NCBI GenBank assembly: GCA_902785985.1 | Contig: CADABA010000009.1 | Coordinates: forward strand, 1-34,788 | Source: an uncultured Lachnospiraceae bacterium | GTDB taxonomy: Bacteria; Bacillota; Clostridia; Lachnospirales; Lachnospiraceae | Direction: 5' to 3' | Length of the DNA stretch: 34,788 nucleotides | In this document: piece by piece, positions 16,155 through 25,200 of the stretch | Position numbering within the stretch: position 1 is the stretch's first letter | How the letters are laid out: every line of letters starts with the position of its first letter | Position numbers and translations under genes: made by a program | The notes under the pieces: generated by a model | Databases searched by the model: none | Seen by the model: the letters and a program-made list of their open reading frames with translations, nothing else | Told to the model about the DNA's origin: nothing

Positions 16155-17213
16155 TCAGTCCCATTCGAAATGCTGGTAGTCGATCGGGCTGTACCAGTGT
16201 CCGCCCCAGTTGAATCCCTGTTCGCTGAAGAGAAGATAGGCGTCATCGCTCTCCGTGATAACATGCGGCATATCGGCGGAGCGGTCATATGCGTAAGGCG
16301 TGCCCTCCTCCGGCAGGATATGCACGGTTCCGTCTTCGTCGAAGGTAAGGAAAGGATTTTCCAGCGGATTCAGGTCGATCGCAAGACCGAGGGCGTGCCT
16401 GGAGAGCTGGTCGGTGTTTGCTGCCTGCCGGAAGCAGAAACAGGACGTATTGTCATCCGTCACGGAGGCCTCGTCGGAGCTTATGCCGTCACCCGTCCAG
16501 TAGTCATCGATCAGATGCATTTTCCGGATCTGGTAGCCCCGCATAAAGAGCTCCTGGAAAATGAAAAGCACATCATCCGCGATCTCCGCATTGACAATCA
16601 TCTCTCCGACCTGGATCTTACCGTCAAAATTGTAATGCACCATACGTAAATACCGAAGACTGTCAAGAGATATATAGTCATTTTCCTGATAGGACTTTCC
16701 GTATATCCGAAGATATACAGGATCGCCCTCAACGATTTCCCTGGAGGCAAAGTATCTGCCAGGGTCGTCATGGTCAAATGCGCTGTCCGCAATGACGTTC
16801 CCTGCGTCCGGAAGGAAAATATCTTCAACGGGAACAGTGATTTCTTCGGCGCCGGAGGACGTGCTCCCGGAAGTGCTCTCAGGACCGGATGCTTCTGAAG
16901 TTCCGGAGGATCCGGTATGGGAGGGGGACGCCGGGGTGTAACTGCCGGTACCGGTTCCTGTCTGAGCGGGCACAGAAGAACCGCTGTCGGTTTTTCTGCC
17001 CGCTGCGCTGCTTTCAGCATCGGCTTTTTTGCTGTCACTTTTGGAGGTGACGATGTTTTCGTTTTTACGGGAGTCTTCTCCTCTGCCGGAGATCCGGCCC
17101 ATCAATATGACGGCCAGAATGATCATGGTAATGGTAAGAATAAAGAGAAGGGCACTCAATATGATAATCTGCTTTTTAAGTTTCTTTTTTTCCTGTTTGC
17201 GCCTGTTCGACAT
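16155..17213 (-). CDS. M15-family peptidoglycan peptidase, membrane-anchored
   Basis: Probable zinc D-Ala-D-Ala or L-Ala-D-Glu peptidase trimming cell-wall peptides outside the membrane. The start at 17213 (ATG with AGGA 7-10 nt upstream) is preferred to an in-frame TTG at 17228. Order: basic head (NRRKQEKKKLKK), one membrane segment (about 15-38), a Ser/Gly/Thr-rich tether to about residue 130, a linker domain, then the peptidase. Zinc-site motifs SRHALGLAIDLNP and, near the end, GGHW...DYQHFEW match the VanY/CwlK-type M15 fold. A Cys pair (SCFCF) precedes the first motif. It is first in the operon with the FHA-ABC exporter, suggesting that wall remodelling accompanies export. Confidence 0.9.
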   Translation of the reverse strand: MSNRRKQEKKKLKKQIIILSALLFILTITMIILAVILMGRISGRGEDSRKNENIVTSKSDSKKADAESSAAGRKTDSGSSVPAQTGTGTGSYTPASPSHTGSSGTSEASGPESTSGSTSSGAEEITVPVEDIFLPDAGNVIADSAFDHDDPGRYFASREIVEGDPVYLRIYGKSYQENDYISLDSLRYLRMVHYNFDGKIQVGEMIVNAEIADDVLFIFQELFMRGYQIRKMHLIDDYWTGDGISSDEASVTDDNTSCFCFRQAANTDQLSRHALGLAIDLNPLENPFLTFDEDGTVHILPEEGTPYAYDRSADMPHVITESDDAYLLFSEQGFNWGGHWYSPIDYQHFEWD

Positions 17214-17256
17214 GTCCGATCCTGTCAAATAACTGCTAAAGTCTGTAGTTCATTTT

Positions 17257-17285
17257 AGTATACTATGATTTTGTGGATTTGACAC
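17257..17285 (-). promoter_or_regulatory. Promoter of the minus-strand M15/FHA-ABC operon
   Basis: On the minus strand: -35 GTGTCA (17280-17285), 17-bp spacer, -10 TATACT (17257-17262), about 44 bp before the ATG at 17213. Four of six and five of six consensus matches. Confidence 0.65.
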
Positions 17286-17378
17286 GAGATTTACAGGGAA
17301 AGATACATGCATTTTAACCTCGGATACTGAATGATTACGGCTTCAGCCGTGAATGAAGGTACATGGGAAAGAAACGGG

Positions 17379-17398
17379 AACGACTGCAAATGTTCGTT
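17379..17398. promoter_or_regulatory. Short inverted repeat in the divergent intergenic region
   Basis: AACGA (17379-17383) and TCGTT (17394-17398). The right arm, AATGTTCGT, matches eight of nine positions of a LytTR half-site but has no partner at 21-22 bp and is too far from the -10 boxes. Apart from this and the promoters, the 17214-17671 gap shows nothing else. Confidence 0.25.
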
Positions 17399-17456
17399 AA
17401 ACACAGAATTTTATCTTTTGCAGGGATGCATACTGCGTAAAAGTATGAGAATGTAG

Positions 17457-17462
17457 TATAAT
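17457..17462 (+). promoter_or_regulatory. Upstream -10 box of the zinc-ribbon gene
   Basis: TATAAT at 17457-17462 without a good -35. It would give a leader of about 200 nt. Confidence 0.35.
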
Positions 17463-17569
17463 CAAACTAACTGAAAGTTCTCCGGGGACTGAATTTTCGG
17501 AACACCGATTACTTCCGGAAGCCGCACCGGTCTCAGATCAGGGAAGTTTCAGTAATTGAGTTTATGTAT

Positions 17570-17597
17570 TTTCGATTCAGAAGACAGGTATTATAAT
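17570..17597 (+). promoter_or_regulatory. Proximal promoter of the zinc-ribbon gene
   Basis: TATAAT at 17592-17597, weak -35 TTTCGA (17570-17575) at 16 bp, about 75 bp before the start codon. Confidence 0.5.
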
Positions 17598-17671
17598 AGT
17601 GGATATGTTATGATGATACAGGCAGTTCCCTGCGGAACTCCCGATCAGATTTGTACTATTGAGGTGACACA

Positions 17672-18466
17672 ATGTTCTGCATGAATTGCGGGAAAAATAT
17701 CAGAGACGACGCTAAATTCTGTCAGTTTTGCGGAAGCAGGACGGTCATTGCTGAAAAAGGCAGTGCAGCAGGAGAGACTGTCCCGGATTATCCGGGATCG
17801 GAATACACGATCGTATACTCCCCCGACGGTACGGGCGAGAGCCGCGTGGAGGAGATCAGCAGCCGAACCGGATATCCGTCGAACGGATCAGCAGCCGATG
17901 GCCGCGGATATCAGTCCGGCATCAAATCCGCCGATGTATCGGACAAAGGAGGATTCTATGCGTCACAGCCCCGGCCTGTATACGGCAGCAATCCCGGCAG
18001 CCCGCAGGCGGCAGGCGGATACGCGCAGGCAGTAAACGGAGCGGGCGGATATGCGCAGGCAGCAAACGGAGCAGGCGGATATGCACAGGCAACAGGCGCC
18101 GCGAGCGGATATGCGCAGGCAGCGAACGGAGCGGACGGATACGCGTCGGCAGCAGGCGCCGCGGGCGGATATGCGCAGGCGGCGAACGGGTCGGGTGAGT
18201 ACACGCGGGATATGGGCGCAATGGGCAGTTATGGATCCCACGGATCCAATCCGGAAGCGGCAGACATGAGTAAAGTGTTTAATTCCCCGGTCCTCGGTGT
18301 TGCAGGGCTGAAGGAGGAAAATCCGGGTTCGGAGCAGAATGCTGAAGTAAAATCCGACAAAAAGGGATCCGGGATCCTGATCGCGATCATCGTGATCCTT
18401 ATACTGCTCATCCTTCTTGTCGGGTTCGCTGCCTTTGCTTATATACAGGGGCTGATCGAGTTTTGA
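17672..18466 (+). CDS. Zinc-ribbon protein with repeats and C-terminal TM
   Basis: Role unknown. It begins with a small zinc ribbon, CMNCG...CQFCG (Cys 3, 6, 17, 20), then a polar region. Six 10-residue repeats of GGYAQAANGA type follow (about 112-171), then a second polar stretch and one C-terminal membrane segment (about 238-260, GILIAIIVILILLILLVGFAAF). The body should therefore be cytoplasmic and tail-anchored. GAGGTG lies 6-11 nt before the ATG. Zinc-ribbon membrane proteins are frequent next to kinases and secretion loci in clostridia, and a second one occurs at 30935. It is followed by a weak terminator, so it is probably a separate transcription unit from the kinase at 18703. Confidence 0.87.
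   Translation: MFCMNCGKNIRDDAKFCQFCGSRTVIAEKGSAAGETVPDYPGSEYTIVYSPDGTGESRVEEISSRTGYPSNGSAADGRGYQSGIKSADVSDKGGFYASQPRPVYGSNPGSPQAAGGYAQAVNGAGGYAQAANGAGGYAQATGAASGYAQAANGADGYASAAGAAGGYAQAANGSGEYTRDMGAMGSYGSHGSNPEAADMSKVFNSPVLGVAGLKEENPGSEQNAEVKSDKKGSGILIAIIVILILLILLVGFAAFAYIQGLIEF
18015..18194 (+). repeat. 30-bp in-gene tandem repeat, six units
   Basis: Units of the form GGATATGCGCAGGCAGCAAA run in frame and encode the decapeptide GGYAQAANGA with small variations. Copies two, four and six are closest to one another. Confidence 0.85.
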
Positions 18467-18515
18467 TCTTTTTGCGGAGAGTAATAACCGGACCGTATGG
18501 AATGATCAGTAACTC

Positions 18516-18572
18516 AAACTTCCCACATGTATTTATTCCGGGAGCCTTAAAGTAAGGAATATGGGAGGTTTT
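18516..18572 (+). terminator. Probable terminator of the zinc-ribbon gene
   Basis: AAACTTCCCA (18516-18525) pairs with TGGGAGGTTT (18562-18571), one wobble, with an inner TATTCC/GGAATA stem. The T-run is short. Confidence 0.5.
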
Positions 18573-18587
18573 AGTCAGTAAAAAGCA

Positions 18588-18649
18588 GACGTGTGCAGCA
18601 GATGGCGCCGATGCGCCGCACACGTCGCTTCAGGAACGCGAGGCGTTCC
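18588..18649. repeat. Two palindromes upstream of the TPR kinase
   Basis: A bipartite hairpin GACGTGTGC...GGCGC-CGAT-GCGCC-GCACACGTC (18588-18626), which on the minus strand is followed by TTTTT, and then GGAACGC-GAG-GCGTTCC (18633-18649). The second has the same core as the hairpins at 6575 and 12558. No minus-strand gene needs a terminator here. Both could be part of the kinase mRNA leader. Confidence 0.6.
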
Positions 18650-18702
18650 CGAAACCCGGCAGATTCTTTGTTGTGGAAAAGTGTTATGTATGAGGGGAAG
18701 CT

Positions 18703-20889
18703 ATGGTAAATGATACGATTCCCATAAGGACGGTCATTAAAGACAGATATGTTATAAAGCAGGTAATCGGAAAGGGCGGCGGAGGCATCGTATATGCCGC
18801 CTATGATAAACATCTGGAGCTTGATGTAGTTCTGAAACAGATCCGGGAAGAAGTGACATCCCTCCTTGACAGCCGCGCGGAGGTCGATATCTTAAAGCAG
18901 CTGAAGCATGAACGTCTGCCGAAGGTCCTTGATTTCTTTGAATATGATGGCAGGCTCTTTACGAGCATGGATTTTATTAAGGGAATCGATTTAAAGACAG
19001 CGCTTGCGCGGCAGGGACGTTTTCTGCAGGACAAGGTATTAAAGTGGGCGCAGGAGCTTGCGGATGCGCTTGCCTATCTGCACGGTCAGAGGCCGCCGGT
19101 CATTCACAGTGACATAAAACCGGCGAATATTATGTATGACCCTGAGAAAAACGGAGTTACGCTGATCGATTTCAACATCTCTCTTGCATTCAGCAGGGGC
19201 AAACTGGACACGACCTGGATCACACCGGGCTATTCACCGCCAGAACAGTATAATAAACTGAGCGATTATTATGAGATGCTGGCGAAGGCCGGCTATCGGT
19301 CCGGCGGACAGCGGATGAACGGTCCCTACAATACAGGCGGGCAGCCCGGAAATATGGGGCGGCTTCCGGATGCATATGGCGGCAATACACTGCCGATCGT
19401 TATGCAGACAGTGGGAAAAGGGGTCGACACAAGATCTGATATATACAGCTTCGGGGTCACCATGTATCATTTGCTGACAGGTGTAAAACCGGATCTTGAC
19501 TTTTCGAAGATCATACCGATCAGCGAATTTGATATCGACCTTGATCCTTCATTTGCATTGATCATCGAAAAATGTATGGCGCTCGATCCGAATGAACGCT
19601 ATCCGAACGGGGTCGCTCTGAACCAGGCGCTTCGCAATATTTACAGACTGGACAGTGAGTACAAAGAATTCAAAAAGCGTGAGAACAGAAGAAGACTTAT
19701 CAGCGGACTTCTCATAGGCTTCGGACTTGCGATGATCGGGGCAGGTTTCTATACTGTCCGTTCATCGACCGGAAGTGAGTATAACGGGATCGTGAACGAG
19801 GCGCGCGCCTACTCCGACAGCGGGGAATATCAGGAAGCGCTGAACAGGCTCGAGGAGGCAATGGAAGTGCTTCCGGACCGGATCGATGCGTATGTCGAGA
19901 AAGCCAGAACACAGTACCTTTCCGGGGACTTCGACGGGGCAATAAAAACTGTCGATGAGATAACGGAAAATGATAAGGTCAAAAGAAGGAAATCCGACGA
20001 CTCCCTGTGGGGTGACCTGTATTACATCTGCGGCGATGCCTACCTTGAGAAAGAGGAGTATTCGAACGCGAATAAGGCATTTAAAAGGGCTTGCAAGGAG
20101 TACGACGGCAATAATTTATACTACAGAGAGAGGGCGATCGCGCTGGCGAGAGACGGGAAAACGGCTGATGCAGAAACTGTCCTTCAGGAAGCGCAGGACA
20201 GGGGGCTTGGCGCGGATTCAGTCAGCTATGTCCGGGCGGAGATCGCCTGTGCAAAGGGAGAGGATGAAAATGCGGTCGGACTTTTCCAGGAAGTTCTCAA
20301 CACCTCACAGGATGAAGAGCTTGCGTCGCGCTCCGTCCTGATGGTGTCCGATATTTACGGGGAGAACGGTGACTACGACAAGAAGATCGAATTCCTGAAC
20401 AAGTACGTAGACAATGACCGTTTCGGGAAAGGAATGCAGATGCGTCTCTCCCGTGAGCTTGCGAATGCGTGGATCCTCAAAGGCAACGCGAAGGCGGACG
20501 ACAGAGGCGCCCTTGTGGACTGCAGCAGGAACGCGCTTGAGGAGCTTTTGAAGATATACAGTTACAACAATTCCACCGGAACGATCGGTGATCTGGATAC
20601 GATCTCGAAATTATATCAGAATATTGATGATCTGGATAAGAGCAGGGAATTTGCAGATCAGATCATATCAGATTATCCGGACAGTTATGCGGGGTATAAG
20701 CGAAAATCCTTCGTTCTGCTCTATATTGAGACCCAAAAGGCAGAGAACCTGAGGAACTACTCTGAATTCAAGACGAATTATGAGAAGGCTAAGGAAATGT
20801 ACTCGAAAGAAGAGAATCAGTCTGACCCGGAGATGGATGCGCTTAATAAGGAGCACGATAATCTTGTGAAAGGAGGGTGGATCAAATGA
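18703..20889 (+). CDS. Membrane Ser/Thr kinase-like protein with TPR ectodomain
   Basis: Likely a component or regulator of the type VII machine. It has 728 residues, and GAGGGGAAG precedes the ATG. The kinase-like domain (about 15-310) has glycine loop GKGGGGIVY (23-31), lysine K45, HSDIKPAN (135-142) with Ser instead of the usual Arg, and LIDFN (154-158) with Asn instead of Gly. A Gly/Asn-rich insert follows PPEQY. A single membrane segment (about 330-350, LISGLLIGFGLAMIGAGFYTV) leads to about 370 residues of helical TPR-like repeats (for example YQEALNRLEEAMEVLPDRIDAY), probably outside. EssB/YukC, the core type VII component not found here, has the same order: kinase fold, one TM, helical outside domain. 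Catalytic residues are kept, so activity is possible but unproven. Confidence 0.88.
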   Translation: MVNDTIPIRTVIKDRYVIKQVIGKGGGGIVYAAYDKHLELDVVLKQIREEVTSLLDSRAEVDILKQLKHERLPKVLDFFEYDGRLFTSMDFIKGIDLKTALARQGRFLQDKVLKWAQELADALAYLHGQRPPVIHSDIKPANIMYDPEKNGVTLIDFNISLAFSRGKLDTTWITPGYSPPEQYNKLSDYYEMLAKAGYRSGGQRMNGPYNTGGQPGNMGRLPDAYGGNTLPIVMQTVGKGVDTRSDIYSFGVTMYHLLTGVKPDLDFSKIIPISEFDIDLDPSFALIIEKCMALDPNERYPNGVALNQALRNIYRLDSEYKEFKKRENRRRLISGLLIGFGLAMIGAGFYTVRSSTGSEYNGIVNEARAYSDSGEYQEALNRLEEAMEVLPDRIDAYVEKARTQYLSGDFDGAIKTVDEITENDKVKRRKSDDSLWGDLYYICGDAYLEKEEYSNANKAFKRACKEYDGNNLYYRERAIALARDGKTADAETVLQEAQDRGLGADSVSYVRAEIACAKGEDENAVGLFQEVLNTSQDEELASRSVLMVSDIYGENGDYDKKIEFLNKYVDNDRFGKGMQMRLSRELANAWILKGNAKADDRGALVDCSRNALEELLKIYSYNNSTGTIGDLDTISKLYQNIDDLDKSREFADQIISDYPDSYAGYKRKSFVLLYIETQKAENLRNYSEFKTNYEKAKEMYSKEENQSDPEMDALNKEHDNLVKGGWIK

Positions 20890-21020
20890 GCCAGGGAATC
20901 GTTATGGTTCTGATCGGATGCGTCTCGTTGGCATTCGGAGCGATTTCACTGATCTTCTGGATCGCGACCTGGCCGCGCCGCCACAATGAGTTCGTGCGGA
21001 AGCTGAGAGGAAAATACTGA
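20886..21020 (+). CDS. 44-residue single-span membrane protein
   Basis: Starts at an ATG overlapping the kinase stop codon (ATGA), with AAAGGAGG inside the end of that gene, so it is translationally coupled. It reads MSQGIVMVLIGCVSLAFGAI and ends in WPRRHNEFVRKLRGKY: one hydrophobic segment followed by a basic tail. Function unknown. Its position between the kinase-TPR gene and the WXG100/EssC genes suggests a small subunit of the secretion complex. No homology is claimed. Confidence 0.75.
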   Translation: MSQGIVMVLIGCVSLAFGAISLIFWIATWPRRHNEFVRKLRGKY

Positions 21021-21083
21021 ATGCGGACGCAGAATCTCCCTGTCTTCTTTAGCAGCGGGACGGAGTCGAATAATCGGATTTTG

Positions 21084-21113
21084 ACCATTCGTCGGTTTAA
21101 AGTGTCCATTCGT
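21084..21113 (+). promoter_or_regulatory. Paired LytTR-type binding site
   Basis: ACCATTCGT (21084-21092) and TCCATTCGT (21105-21113) are direct repeats separated by 12 bp, both continuing CGG. The published LytTR site is two 9-bp repeats ([TA][AC][CA]GTTN[AG][TG]) 12-13 bp apart; each copy here differs only at position four. A candidate -10, TATGAC, begins at 21151, 37 bp after the site. The LytTR regulator at 27292 is the likely ligand (inference). Confidence 0.7.
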
Positions 21114-21230
21114 CGGAAATTTACAAAGCGTGCAGACAGATGTGATATCTTATGACCATCAGGAAAGCACAAACCAATAAAACAGAAAACAGAAAACAAA
21201 AAATAAAAAACAAAAAATGGAGGTTTTATC

Positions 21231-21524
21231 ATGGCTGAGTACAAAGTAACATCATCTGAGCTGAAAGCAAAGGCAACCGAGCTGAGCGGATACATTGCAC
21301 AGTTCACGACGGAAATGAACAATCTGGTCACAACAGAAAGCACACTCTCTACAACATATGAAGGTGATGCGCAGAAAGCTTTCCACAATAATTTCACTAC
21401 GCTTCACAGTGAGATGGAGACATTTAAGTCGGTCATGCAGGATTATGTGACACAGCTCGAGGTCGCGGCGCAGGGATACGAGGCAGCTGAGCAGCAGGCA
21501 ATGACGATCGCACAGTCCAAGTAA
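21231..21524 (+). CDS. WXG100 protein, EsxA-like
   Basis: Small helical-hairpin substrate and probable co-factor of type VII secretion. It has 97 residues. Two long helices are separated by YEGDA (about 44-48), where YEG replaces the usual Trp-x-Gly, a known variant. The ribosome site GGAGG is 7 nt before the ATG. It is the first gene after the paired LytTR site and lies upstream of a second WXG100 gene and EssC, the normal place for the main Esx pair. Members usually act as homodimers or heterodimers and engage the C-terminal ATPase domain of EssC. Confidence 0.92.
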   Translation: MAEYKVTSSELKAKATELSGYIAQFTTEMNNLVTTESTLSTTYEGDAQKAFHNNFTTLHSEMETFKSVMQDYVTQLEVAAQGYEAAEQQAMTIAQSK

Positions 21525-21554
21525 GGAAGGTACTTCCGGCGGGAGAGCCGACCT

Positions 21555-21705
21555 GAAAATGCCGGGAGGATCCGGCGGAGAGAAAAACCATGGAATGCCG
21601 GGAGGGATCCGGCGGAGAGAAAAACCATGAAATGCCGGGAGGGATCCGGCGGAGAGAAAAACCATGAAATGCCGGAAGGATCCGGCGCAGAGAAGAAAAA
21701 AAGAA
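21555..21705 (+). repeat. 37-bp hairpin-bearing tandem repeat between two WXG100 genes
   Basis: Four units of the pattern ATGCCGGGAGGGATCCGGC-GGAGAGAAAAACC, with a degenerate one before them. Each contains the stem GCCGG/CCGGC and a GGAGAG-7 nt-ATG arrangement resembling a ribosome site. 37 is not a multiple of three, so a repeated peptide is not encoded. It lies in the 230-bp gap that would be transcribed between the two Esx genes. Confidence 0.9.
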
Positions 21706-21754
21706 CATGACGGCCGGTCGGCCGCAGGACTTATATAAGTAAAGGAGAAAAATT

Positions 21755-22066
21755 ATGGCTAGTGTTCGAGTATCAGCAAGTGAGTTAAACAACGCGTCCC
21801 AGGCATTTCTTACAGCGGGCGGAAATATCAAGAATCTGACGACAAGCATGCTCAATATCGCACAGGAGCTCAGGACCACCTGGGCCGGTGAGGCGGCAGA
21901 AAGTTATTATACAAAGCTCAAGAGCACAGAGACGGGCATGACACAGATGTACAACAAGATCATCAAGAGCTCCACAAATCTGAGCGAGATGGCAACAGTC
22001 TACGAGAATGCTGAGCGCACGAACGTTGAGCTTGCCAACAGCCTGAAGACCGCTGAATTCGTATGA
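21755..22066 (+). CDS. WXG100 protein with canonical WAG turn
   Basis: 103 residues, two helices joined by TTWAGEAAESYY (W-x-G intact, about residue 43). AAAGGAGAAAAATT precedes the ATG. The C-terminus ends NSLKTAEFV. It is probably the partner of the protein at 21231 or an independent substrate. It is the last gene before EssC, separated by 215 bp containing small hairpins (TGTCCT/AGGACA, TCCCCGG/CCGGGGA) but no terminator T-run, so co-transcription with EssC is likely. Confidence 0.92.
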   Translation: MASVRVSASELNNASQAFLTAGGNIKNLTTSMLNIAQELRTTWAGEAAESYYTKLKSTETGMTQMYNKIIKSSTNLSEMATVYENAERTNVELANSLKTAEFV

Positions 22067-22281
22067 TCCGGACGGCTTTGACCGGCCGGAGGGATACAGA
22101 GCGAATCGAAAGCGCAGTGAAGGAAAAATCATGAGGACCGGCATCCGGAGGCAGAGCATCCGGAAACGGCCTGTCCTGCAAATTTGATAAGGACAACAGA
22201 CACTGTATCCCCGGAGAAGTCTTCCCCGGGGAGTCGGTGCGTTTAGAAAGTGCAGTATACGTTCGAATGGGGGGAACGCTT

Positions 22282-25200
22282 ATGAGCATCGTTTTGTCCA
22301 TGTACAGTATAAGTGCGTTCCGTGAGGTGTTTCTCATGGACCGTGGAAATCCGATGATGCAGATCATGATCGAGAAGAAGCTTTTCGGTCTGCACAGGGA
22401 TGTCATTCTTCATCTGGAGAAGGATGAGAAGCGCGGATGGTGGCTTCGTCCGGGGGATTACCGTGTGTCCTCAAATCTGAATCACATGCCGCTTCCGGAA
22501 GGTGCTTCAATACGGGACGGAGTCAATCTGGATATAGAGGTATCCGGTTCTCATTTTACTATACTGGCCTATGAGCAGACGAATCCGTTCAACGTATACC
22601 GAAAATACCCGCTGGAGGCAAACGGTGTCATTACAGTGGGAGCACTCGAGAATAATGTGATCTGCTATTCTCTGGAGAATCTGGTCACCCGGGCTTCTCA
22701 CTGTGAGATTGAGATGAGGAACGGCAGCGCTTATATTATCGACCGCTCAACGAACGGCACCTATGTGAATCTGCAGCGAATCAGGAAGAACAGTCCTGTT
22801 GCGCTCCATTTTGGCGACAGCATTCGGATTTTCAGATTGAATATCGTTTATCTCGGCAGCATGATCGCTGTCCATGCCCGTGAAGGCTTTACAGTGCACA
22901 GGCAGCAGCTGAGCGCGGAGCAGATCGACCAGCTGTCAGCCGAACCCGGAAAAAAGAAAGACGCAGGTGTTGTGGAATTCCATCGTGCGCCCCGCATCAT
23001 GCCGGTCCTTTTTACGGAACCGGTCGAGATCGAAGCTCCTCCGAACCGGCAGGAAATTCCAAAGATGCCGCTTTTTATGCGGATCGGTCCGTCTTTTACC
23101 ATGGCGCTTCCCATGCTGATCACAGCGTTCATGTCCATTGTGCTCGCCAACACGAACGGAACGGGGCGGTCGGCTTTTATGTATACCGGTATTATCATGG
23201 CCCTGACATCGGCGTCGGTCGGCGTTTTCTGGGCCATCAAGAATATGCGGTATCAGGAACGCATGCATGCTGAAAATGAAGAAAACAGAGTGCGGCGCTA
23301 TGGGAACTATCTGGAAGATATCAAGCGCTATCTCGACAGGTGCTACCACGAAAATCAGAAGAAACTCAATACGTATTATATCAGTGCGGACAGGTGCTGC
23401 GAACTGGATGAAAGCTTCGGAATTCTGTGGAACCGCAATGCGACGCATCCCGACTTCATGAGCTATCGAATCGGAATGGGCAGCGTAAAGTATCAGCAGG
23501 ATATCATTATCCCGAAGGAACGGCTCATGATGATCGACGATTCGCTGGTGGATCAGCCGAGGGTGATCAGGGATGAATATAAGACACTGACCAATGTTCC
23601 CGTCCTTCTGGATATCCGCAAGGAACATCTGATCGGCGTCGTCGGGCAGAAGAGCCGCAGCGAGGCTGTCGATGTTGTCCGCACTCTGATCACACAGATC
23701 GTGACGGCGAACTGCTATACGGATGTGAAGCTTGCCCTCATCTATGACGGAATGAGTGACATCGACCGGGATGCATGGAATTTTATGTACTGGTTTCCGC
23801 ATGTCTGGTCTGAGGACCGCAAGATCCGTTATATTGCGACGAATCCGGATGAGACCGGTGATGTGTTCTACGCGCTGGCCCAGATTTTCCGAAACCGTAT
23901 GGAGGAAGATAACGCAAGTAAGAGCGGGATCGCGAAGCCTCAGTATATCATGATCGTCGCAGATCCCCGCCTGATCGAGGGGTCGATTATCGCGAACTTT
24001 GTATTTGAGCGGAAGACGGACCTTGGTCTGTCCACGATCTTCCTCGCGGACAGGATGATGAACCTGCCCAATGACTGCGAGTGCATTGTGAACTGTGCCG
24101 CCAACAGTATTATCTACACGCACGACCTCTTTGAGAATGGAAATGAAGTCATATTCGACAAGGTCCAGCCGGAACAGGTGGCAAAGCTTGCAAAAACACT
24201 GGGAAATATTCGTGTGACAGAATCCGGTGAGGACGGCGAGATTCCGAATATGCTTTCATTTTTTGATATGTACGGCGTGACAGCTCCCGAGGGGCTGAAT
24301 GCCTCGGAGCGATGGAAACTTTCGGATCCGGCGAGCACAATGAAAGCGCTGGTCGGTTTCAAGGGAGGCAACCGTCCCTGTTATCTCGATCTGCACGAAA
24401 AATATCACGGACCCCATGGCCTTGTCGCAGGTACGACCGGCTCGGGTAAGTCCGAGACGCTTCAGACATATATACTGTCCCTGGCTGTCAACTACAGCCC
24501 GGAGGATGTGGGCTTCTTTATCATTGACTATAAGGGCGGCGGAATGGCGAATCTGTTCGAAGGCCTGCCGCATATGATCGGGGCCATCTCGAACCTTTCC
24601 GGAAATCAGGTCAAGAGGGCCATGATCTCGATCAACAGTGAAATTCACCGCAGACAGAGGGTTTTTGCCGAGTATGGTGTGAACAGGATCGACGCATACA
24701 CTTCGCTTTATAAGGCGGGGGAGGCGGATGAGCCGATGCAGCATCTGCTCATCATCATCGATGAGTTCGCAGAACTCAAGCGGGAGCAGCCGGAGTTCAT
24801 GAAGGAGCTGATCTCTGTTGCCCAGGTCGGTCGAAGCCTTGGTGTACATCTGATCCTCGCGACGCAGAGACCGGCCGGGACCGTTGACAGCAATATCTGG
24901 GCGAACTCCCGTTTTAAGCTCTGCCTCCGTGTTCAGAATAAGGAAGATTCTATGGAAATGCTGCACCGCACCGATGCTGCATTCCTGACACAGACGGGCC
25001 GATGCTACATGCAGGTCGGCAATGATGAGATTTTTGAACTCTTTCAGTCCGGGTGGTCCGGTGCATCGTACGACCGGGAACTGGGCGGGCGCAGCATTCT
25101 GATCGCGCAGATGCTTTCCGCGTCCGGAAAGGTCGATCTGGCGGGAAATCATGCGAAGCTGAGGCTCAAGGAAGAGCAGAAAGTCAAATGGGTCAGACAG

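Noticed and set aside
17389-17397. Possible third LytTR site AATGTTCGT
   Set aside because: One mismatch, no partner at 21-22 bp, and wrong distance from the nearby -10 boxes.
22131-22187. 18-codon frame (MRTGIRRQS...) between the second WXG100 gene and essC
   Set aside because: Has a loose GGAAAAATC-ATG arrangement, but is too short and basic to support as a gene or leader peptide without conservation data.
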